Source of the DNA: CBDDBH01 sp965225625
GTDB taxonomy: Bacteria; Pseudomonadota; Gammaproteobacteria; JADZEE01
Reading direction: 5' to 3'
DNA length: 64,000 nt
NCBI GenBank assembly: GCA_965225625.1
Contig: CBDDBH010000021.1
Coordinates: 1 to 64,000, forward strand
Shown here: positions 59,121-64,000 of the stretch, piece by piece
Position numbering within the stretch: position 1 is the stretch's first letter
How the letters are laid out: every line of letters begins with the position of its first letter
Position numbers and translations under genes: made by a program
The notes under the pieces: generated by a model
The model's input: the letters and a program-made list of their open reading frames with translations, nothing else
What the model was told of the DNA's origin: nothing
Database searches by the model: none

Positions 59121-60401
59121 TTACTCGTGCGTGAAGCTGTCAATCAAGCTGATGACGTCGTTATTTGTCTCGGTCTCGCGGATCTGTGATAGCAGGTCAA
59201 CCTGTTTGAGAGCGCCAAGCACGCTAACGCCATTCATTCTTGCTGACGGTTCCTCGCTTTGCGTGAGCATTGCCGCAACAGAATGAATCACGTCGTCGCC
59301 ACCAATTCGGATCAGCACAGGAACAACATCGTTGTTGGCTGAGGCGAGTTTCTCAACAAGCTGTGGTACGACATCTTTCGGATCCATGCGCGCAATTGCC
59401 GACGCCGCGTAACCATTCACCGTGTAACCGCCAGCAGCTACTGTGTCATCGCCTAGCAAGTGAATAAGTCTCGGAACCGCCGGTTCGTACTGTAACGCGG
59501 CTACCCCGGAACATGCGTTCATGCGCACTTGCGGATGAGGATCGAGCAGAGCACGGGTAAGTGCGGGTCCGATTCTAGTGTCCGAGGCATTGTCTCGAGC
59601 GTAGCTCAGTTCTAGTACGGTTACGGCACCTGCCCGGGAGCGGTAGCTGTCGCTATGAGCGAGGAGGTCGATGCTGAGTTCGATAATCTCAGGTCCACCG
59701 TGCTCAGCGAGCGCCTGCGCCGCAGCACCGTGTTTCGGGCCGTCCAACATTCGTGCCAGGTGATCTCGCACTTGTGACGTGCGGATCTTCCCCAATGCTT
59801 TGACCGCCGAGTCTGCGACCGTGAATACCGGCCCACCGTCGGTCGAGTGTTGGAGCTGACCGGTATCCTGGGTAAGCTCGATGAGTGTTGGAGCAGCCGC
59901 GAGATACTCGGCATTAGCTACGCCGGCGACCGCCAATTCCCGATAAAACGGAATGTCGTGTTTGAGCACCTGCTCGATCAATTGTGCTGCGGCCGGATCA
60001 TCAATCTTGGCCAGAGCAGCAACGGCCAGTGTGATCTCACCGCTTCGCTGCAGCTGTTTCGCGAGCGCGGGAATTGCGCGGGGATCGCCAATCTCTCCGA
60101 GCGCTTTTATGACAAATTTGCGTTCCCAATAATCGTTCGCTTCGAGCATGGCGATGAGCTTTGCAACTGAGACCTCGGCTTTTAGACGGCCCAGCTCTTG
60201 CGCCGCCTGTTCGCGCACGTAACCATGCCGGGTATCAAGCACAGCAATCAAGACCGGGATCAACGCTGACCACGGATCCTCCAGTTGCGGGTGTCGGCTG
60301 TGAGCATAGGCCTGCAACGCGGACCATGCTTCGCCCCGGTCCATGAGGTCGTCGTCATTCAATGCATTAATCAGCGCATGCGGCAACTCAGCGTCGGGCA
60401 T
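59121..60401 (-). CDS. HEAT-repeat (PBS-lyase-type) protein
   Basis: 426 residues built almost wholly of about ten helical repeats such as YVREQAAQELGRLKAEVSVA, ERKFVIKALGEIGDPRAIPA and PQVRMNACSGVAALQYEPAV. No signal peptide or membrane segment. HEAT-repeat proteins of this kind act as scaffolds or as lyase/regulator subunits; nothing more can be said from the sequence. Confidence 0.87.
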   Translation of the reverse strand: MPDAELPHALINALNDDDLMDRGEAWSALQAYAHSRHPQLEDPWSALIPVLIAVLDTRHGYVREQAAQELGRLKAEVSVAKLIAMLEANDYWERKFVIKALGEIGDPRAIPALAKQLQRSGEITLAVAALAKIDDPAAAQLIEQVLKHDIPFYRELAVAGVANAEYLAAAPTLIELTQDTGQLQHSTDGGPVFTVADSAVKALGKIRTSQVRDHLARMLDGPKHGAAAQALAEHGGPEIIELSIDLLAHSDSYRSRAGAVTVLELSYARDNASDTRIGPALTRALLDPHPQVRMNACSGVAALQYEPAVPRLIHLLGDDTVAAGGYTVNGYAASAIARMDPKDVVPQLVEKLASANNDVVPVLIRIGGDDVIHSVAAMLTQSEEPSARMNGVSVLGALKQVDLLSQIRETETNNDVISLIDSFTHE

Positions 60402-60600
60402 TTGTGTTTTTCACCAATCGGGTTCACGAGCATCAAGCCGATGATTACCGTGATCCCGCTCAGCCTGAGGGCGGCTAAGGTCGTGTAGCTCATGGCGGTC
60501 GAACGCGTGCTTCAGTAGGATCGATACTTGGAAATAGCGAGGAAGTAGTTTAGTCAAGCTTTCCGGCAGTTCGCAACATATCCTCCATGAGCAACCGCGC

Positions 60601-61044
60601 ATGAAACACGCTGGATTTACGACCCAAGACCCGACCATAGTAATCGCAATTATTGCCATTCTGCTGGCGGTTGCCGTGCCTGCCTACTTCGATCACCGGA
60701 TCAGGGCCAAGGTAGTGAGTGCCATCGATCAGGCCCGACCGGTATTTCTGGTCGTAGATCGGTACTATCGATCGACCGGTTCACCTCCAAACTCGAACAA
60801 CGACGCGAAACTTACAACGACGCTTACTACTGAATTGACGAGCGGGATCACCGTGGGAGAAGCGGGCACTATCACGATTCAATTTTCCGACCAGGCGGGA
60901 AAAGCGGCGGAATCCAGTCTGACGCTACGCCCGGAGTTTGCAGAAAACGGACTCGTATGGCACTGCGAGGGTAACCTGGACAAGAAATTCTGGCCTGCTG
61001 ATTGCCGTTCCGGGGCGATGACAATCGCAACATCCCAGCAATAA
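60601..61044 (+). CDS. Degenerate type IV pilin-like protein
   Basis: 147 residues. It resembles a major pilin with the hydrophobic N-terminal helix TIVIAIIAILLAVAVPAYFD and a Cys pair near the end (VWHCEGNLDKKFWPADC). The prepilin peptidase site, normally GFTLIELM, reads GFTTQDPTIVI, so the conserved Glu5 is Asp and Pro follows. It may no longer assemble, or it may be a minor pilin with a changed site. No other pilus genes lie nearby. Confidence 0.75.
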   Translation: MKHAGFTTQDPTIVIAIIAILLAVAVPAYFDHRIRAKVVSAIDQARPVFLVVDRYYRSTGSPPNSNNDAKLTTTLTTELTSGITVGEAGTITIQFSDQAGKAAESSLTLRPEFAENGLVWHCEGNLDKKFWPADCRSGAMTIATSQQ

Positions 61045-61067
61045 AATGTCATTGTAGCTTTCGACCT

Positions 61068-61868
61068 TCAAAAATCTGGTTTGCCGATCCGCATGAAGAA
61101 ACCGGTGAAGTGATATGAGCCTGCCGGGTTTGATTTTTCTACGTGCACACGACCGGACATAGGATCGCCCACGACATAATCCGTATCCGTTTCGCCGATC
61201 ACGGCAATGAAATGCCCCATGCCGTCCGGCAGGCGCACACCCGCCACGGCCGGGTAAGGTAATTCACGCACGGGGCGATCGAGTACTTGATAGCGAACCG
61301 TGAATCCCCGCCGGCGAACAGCCCGGGCCAGATACCAGTTTTCTGTGCCGCCAGCCGTGGTAAAAGCTTCGCGCGCGATGGTTTTTTCGGTTTCCTGGAA
61401 ATCGTACATACGCAAGATTGTCGCCACGCTTGCAGGACCGCAGGTCGATGGCGTGGTTTGCAGGCAAACACCGTGCTCGCAAACTCCTGCCAACGTACCG
61501 ATGTGCAAGGGCGAGACCAGCGGTTTCAGATAAGGAACGAGCAGCCCGGCGCCCAACAACAGTGGCATCAGGGTGCGAAGCCGAAAGCCCGCGCGGGCGA
61601 TCCAAGCGTGCAACAGACCGGCAAGCAACCCGGCCCCCGCCGCACTGAGTTCAGTCAACGGCCATGAGCGAAACTCGTAAAACCAGACGGCATCATCGAA
61701 TAGGTGCAGATAGTAGAGCGCGAACAGTATCCCCGGCAGCGCACAGATGGCAGCCGCGATTAATACAGTGACATCTGCACTTGTCTTGCGAACCGTTCTA
61801 CCGCAGCGGTTGCCCACAACAAAGAGCACCAGCGCAAGGACCGCTACGGGCAGTAACAACGAATTCAT
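61068..61868 (-). CDS. Membrane-bound C39-like cysteine peptidase
   Basis: 266 residues. Three or four N-terminal membrane segments (LLLPVAVLALVLFVVG; VLIAAAICALPGILFALYYL; LSAAGAGLLAGLLHAWI), then a papain-like C39 domain with the catalytic Gln/Cys in LQTTPSTCGPASVATILRMY, His in DGMGHFIAVIGE and Asp in YVVGDPMSG. C39 domains usually remove leader peptides from bacteriocins; here no ABC exporter is fused or adjacent. It converges with the pilin gene. Confidence 0.85.
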   Translation of the reverse strand: MNSLLLPVAVLALVLFVVGNRCGRTVRKTSADVTVLIAAAICALPGILFALYYLHLFDDAVWFYEFRSWPLTELSAAGAGLLAGLLHAWIARAGFRLRTLMPLLLGAGLLVPYLKPLVSPLHIGTLAGVCEHGVCLQTTPSTCGPASVATILRMYDFQETEKTIAREAFTTAGGTENWYLARAVRRRGFTVRYQVLDRPVRELPYPAVAGVRLPDGMGHFIAVIGETDTDYVVGDPMSGRVHVEKSNPAGSYHFTGFFMRIGKPDF

Positions 61869-62025
61869 CTTGTCTTATCGCTCGCTATCTGCCGCCCAGC
61901 GAACCGCTTAACAGTGACTGCACCATAGCGGCAGTCTCAACACATCATGCTTATATACGGCGGTTGCTATTGACTGTCCATTCCAATCGGTGGAAATTGG
62001 GCGCAATACAGGACATGGGGAAGCC

Positions 62026-64000
62026 ATGGAAACCCGCGTATTAACCATGATGTTAACCGACATCATGGGGTTCACCGAACGCACTTCAGCCTCGAGCCGG
62101 GTAGCGCTTGGGCAGCTGTTGGATGAGCACGAGCGGATCCTCTATCCGGTGTTCCGCCACTACGACGGTACCTTGATAAAAACGATTGGCGATGCATTGT
62201 TGATCACCTTCGAATCGCCAACCAATGCTGTGTTGTGCGGTCTGGCCATGCAGGAAAGCCTGCGGGCAAGCAATGAAGGCAAGCCTGAAGATAGTCACCT
62301 CAATATTCGGGTCGCGATCAACTCTGGCGAGGTTCAGATCCGGGATGGAGATGTGTTTGGCGAAGCGGTCAATATCACGGCGCGGATCGAAGGCATTACC
62401 GACGTAGGCGAGATTTTCTTTACCGAGTCCGTATATCTGGCCATGAACAAAGCCGAGGTGCCCTCCAGCGAAGTCGGCCAAAAACGGCTAAAGGGCCTGC
62501 CGGAAGCCATCAAAGTCTATAAGGTCATTCAAGATCCACACTCGGAGCAATTTCGACATCTGCAGGAAGAGATCCGCGGCCTCAAGCTCGATGAAACCGC
62601 AGCACCGGCTTTTTCACGCAAACAAAGTGTCGGGCAGCAGCCAGACCCCGAGGTAACTTCACCGGAGCCGGGTCCGGTCAAATCCAGAGCGCGCCGGCCA
62701 GTCGCCGTGTACGCCGGCATAGGCGCAGCGTTGATCGTTGTGATAGCTATCGGTTTCTATGTTTTGCGGGATCCTCTGCAGTCACAGTTAGCCCAGTTTG
62801 ACGATGCCATTGCAGCTAACGATTACGCTCGCGCAACCGCCGTCGTCGAGCATTTTCTTGCGAACCACCCGGGGGACGCGCAAACACATGCATCAGTCGT
62901 AACCCTGGTCGCGGCCGAGGTCGACGATCTGTTTTCTCGGCAGGAATTTACCAAGGCGCAGCGGATCATTGACACTGCGGAGGAGAAATATAAACCGCGG
63001 AAATTTGACGGCCTTCGCAAGAAGATCTTGTTGGCCTTGGGCGAATCGCGTGCCCGCAATTGGAAATATCGGGATGTCTCGCCCGTCTACACTGAATTGC
63101 TGGAGCGCTACGTCGATGACATCGAGGTCTTACGCGCGATCATGCAGGTGATGGGCGCGCAGGCTCCGGACGGGCCGACACGACATGCGCATCTGGCCGC
63201 CATCGCCGCCATCAAGAACGACAGCTTCCCAATGGATCAACAGGTTGCCGAGTTAACGTTCGATTATCTCGCCAGGGAAGGTATCGACACGTTTTCCAAC
63301 GACGCAGAAAAGATCCGGGATCTACTACGCGAACGAGATGAGGACATAGAAAGCCTCGCGCGAGCCGAACTGCAGAAAGACGCGTGCATGTACCACGTCC
63401 ATCCGTATCTGATACTCGAGAAAATGGGGCGCCTCACCGCTGACAACCGCTTGGGATTCGGCTTCCTGGTGCTGCACGATCGATGTCGTGGCGCCCCCAA
63501 CATCGAACGTTTAATAGACGAAGCCGTTCGATACGTTGGCGACAACGCGAGCGGACCCGACTGGTCGGCGATGAAACGGGCCGCAGGTATTAAGCCGATC
63601 GAAAACGTTGAGTGGATCAACAGCGGTGGGTTTTATGCAGGGTCCGCAGCGACGGCGTTGATAAAAGGCTTCCTGCCTGAGATCGAAACCGCCCTGAATA
63701 CGGCTATCCAGGGTCGTACCAATACCGATTCGGATCGTGATTTCGCCCGAACCAACGCGTGGCAAATGCTGCGCGCTGCGAACGCCTCGACGTCGATCGA
63801 CGAGTGGGAGTTTCATGAATACACGTTGCTGAACTACGGTGGTAGTTTCATGCCAGACATTGTCCAACAGGGCATCGAATTCTTTGCCTCCCAAGCAGAC
63901 ACAGATCGCGCGCGGCGGGTGCTTGAGGATGCCCGAGCGCACTTCGCGATTGTGCGGGCGGCGGAGCTAACACAGGGTGAAGGAGAAATCGAGAGCTACG
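62026..64000 (+). CDS. Class III adenylate cyclase with membrane anchor, cut by the window end
   Basis: 658 codons from the ATG at 62026, which follows GGGGA by 5 nt, without a stop at the window edge. The catalytic domain (1-165) is complete: LTMMLTDIMGFTERTS (first metal Asp), TLIKTIGDALLITFES (substrate Lys and second Asp), RVAINSGEVQIRDGDVFGEA and VNITARIE. Lys/Asp in the purine pocket points to ATP and cyclic AMP. One membrane helix at about 230-250 (VYAGIGAALIVVIAIGFYVL) leads to a large domain, partly TPR-like (QFDDAIAANDYARATAVVEH), on the far side. It likely senses an envelope signal. Confidence 0.92.
   Translation, partial: METRVLTMMLTDIMGFTERTSASSRVALGQLLDEHERILYPVFRHYDGTLIKTIGDALLITFESPTNAVLCGLAMQESLRASNEGKPEDSHLNIRVAINSGEVQIRDGDVFGEAVNITARIEGITDVGEIFFTESVYLAMNKAEVPSSEVGQKRLKGLPEAIKVYKVIQDPHSEQFRHLQEEIRGLKLDETAAPAFSRKQSVGQQPDPEVTSPEPGPVKSRARRPVAVYAGIGAALIVVIAIGFYVLRDPLQSQLAQFDDAIAANDYARATAVVEHFLANHPGDAQTHASVVTLVAAEVDDLFSRQEFTKAQRIIDTAEEKYKPRKFDGLRKKILLALGESRARNWKYRDVSPVYTELLERYVDDIEVLRAIMQVMGAQAPDGPTRHAHLAAIAAIKNDSFPMDQQVAELTFDYLAREGIDTFSNDAEKIRDLLRERDEDIESLARAELQKDACMYHVHPYLILEKMGRLTADNRLGFGFLVLHDRCRGAPNIERLIDEAVRYVGDNASGPDWSAMKRAAGIKPIENVEWINSGGFYAGSAATALIKGFLPEIETALNTAIQGRTNTDSDRDFARTNAWQMLRAANASTSIDEWEFHEYTLLNYGGSFMPDIVQQGIEFFASQADTDRARRVLEDARAHFAIVRAAELTQGEGEIESY

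Overview
The window reads as chromosomal DNA of an aerobic, heterotrophic gammaproteobacterium, probably an uncultured marine or sediment lineage. This is an inference from gene content: IcmF, HmgA/HPPD tyrosine catabolism, several LLM flavin oxidoreductases, a HupE/parvulin/DUF3604 cluster, and moderately high GC. No rRNA or tRNA was recognised. Both ends cut through genes: icmF on the left and an adenylate cyclase on the right.

Layout. 1-2.9 kb: the N-terminal 716 codons of the fused isobutyryl-CoA mutase IcmF, preceded by a TetR regulator with a palindromic operator. 2.9-5.0 kb: repeat-rich DNA with a 47-bp satellite, hairpin repeats, and a 428-bp direct repeat bracketing an IS66 relic. 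4.7-12.8 kb: LLM oxidoreductase, TusA-like protein, CstA, HD protein, an orphan ZnuA-like protein lacking two metal-ligand histidines, then hmgA, an IclR regulator and a crotonase. 12.9-19.5 kb: ABM monooxygenase, a GMC dehydrogenase pair, an ABC system with an unknown 582-residue partner, and a MarR regulator facing hppD (19.5 kb) across a promoter with an embedded operator. 20.7-31 kb: aromatic aminotransferase, MetE-like methyltransferase, an exported ureohydrolase inserted next to a MetE relic, LLM, acyl-CoA synthetase, a frameshifted homocysteine methyltransferase, a MetR-like LysR and a D-amino-acid-oxidase-like enzyme.

31-42 kb is the accessory core: an integron cassette array whose genes all lie on the minus strand and are separated by attC sites. 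No integrase is visible, so it is a CALIN-type array in this window. Cassettes carry hicAB and higBA toxin-antitoxin pairs with their operators, a membrane protein with a truncated tandem copy, an OLD-family ATPase/TOPRIM nuclease, a secreted thioredoxin-like protein, an AbiU2/HEPN-like protein and a small membrane protein. Each cassette's R'' box is the reverse complement of the R' box at its own upstream end, as expected for real cassettes. Two different IS110-family elements, one IS110-like and one IS1111-like, each split an attC at nearly the same position. In the IS110-like element the 5' noncoding leader holds two 10-nt segments. One is identical to the left flank of the insertion point and the other is the reverse complement of the right flank, in the order expected for the target loop of a bridge RNA. 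This attC-programmed bridge-RNA element is the most exciting signal in the window.

42.6-64 kb returns to ordinary chromosome: methyltransferase, TPR protein, DUF3604/HupE/parvulin cluster, LLM oxidoreductase, NUDIX hydrolase, a three-subunit molybdenum hydroxylase with a fumarylacetoacetate-hydrolase-family protein and a cupin, a SpoIIE-type phosphatase, an MFS transporter, a HEAT-repeat protein, a degenerate pilin, a membrane C39 peptidase and a class III adenylate cyclase cut by the window end.
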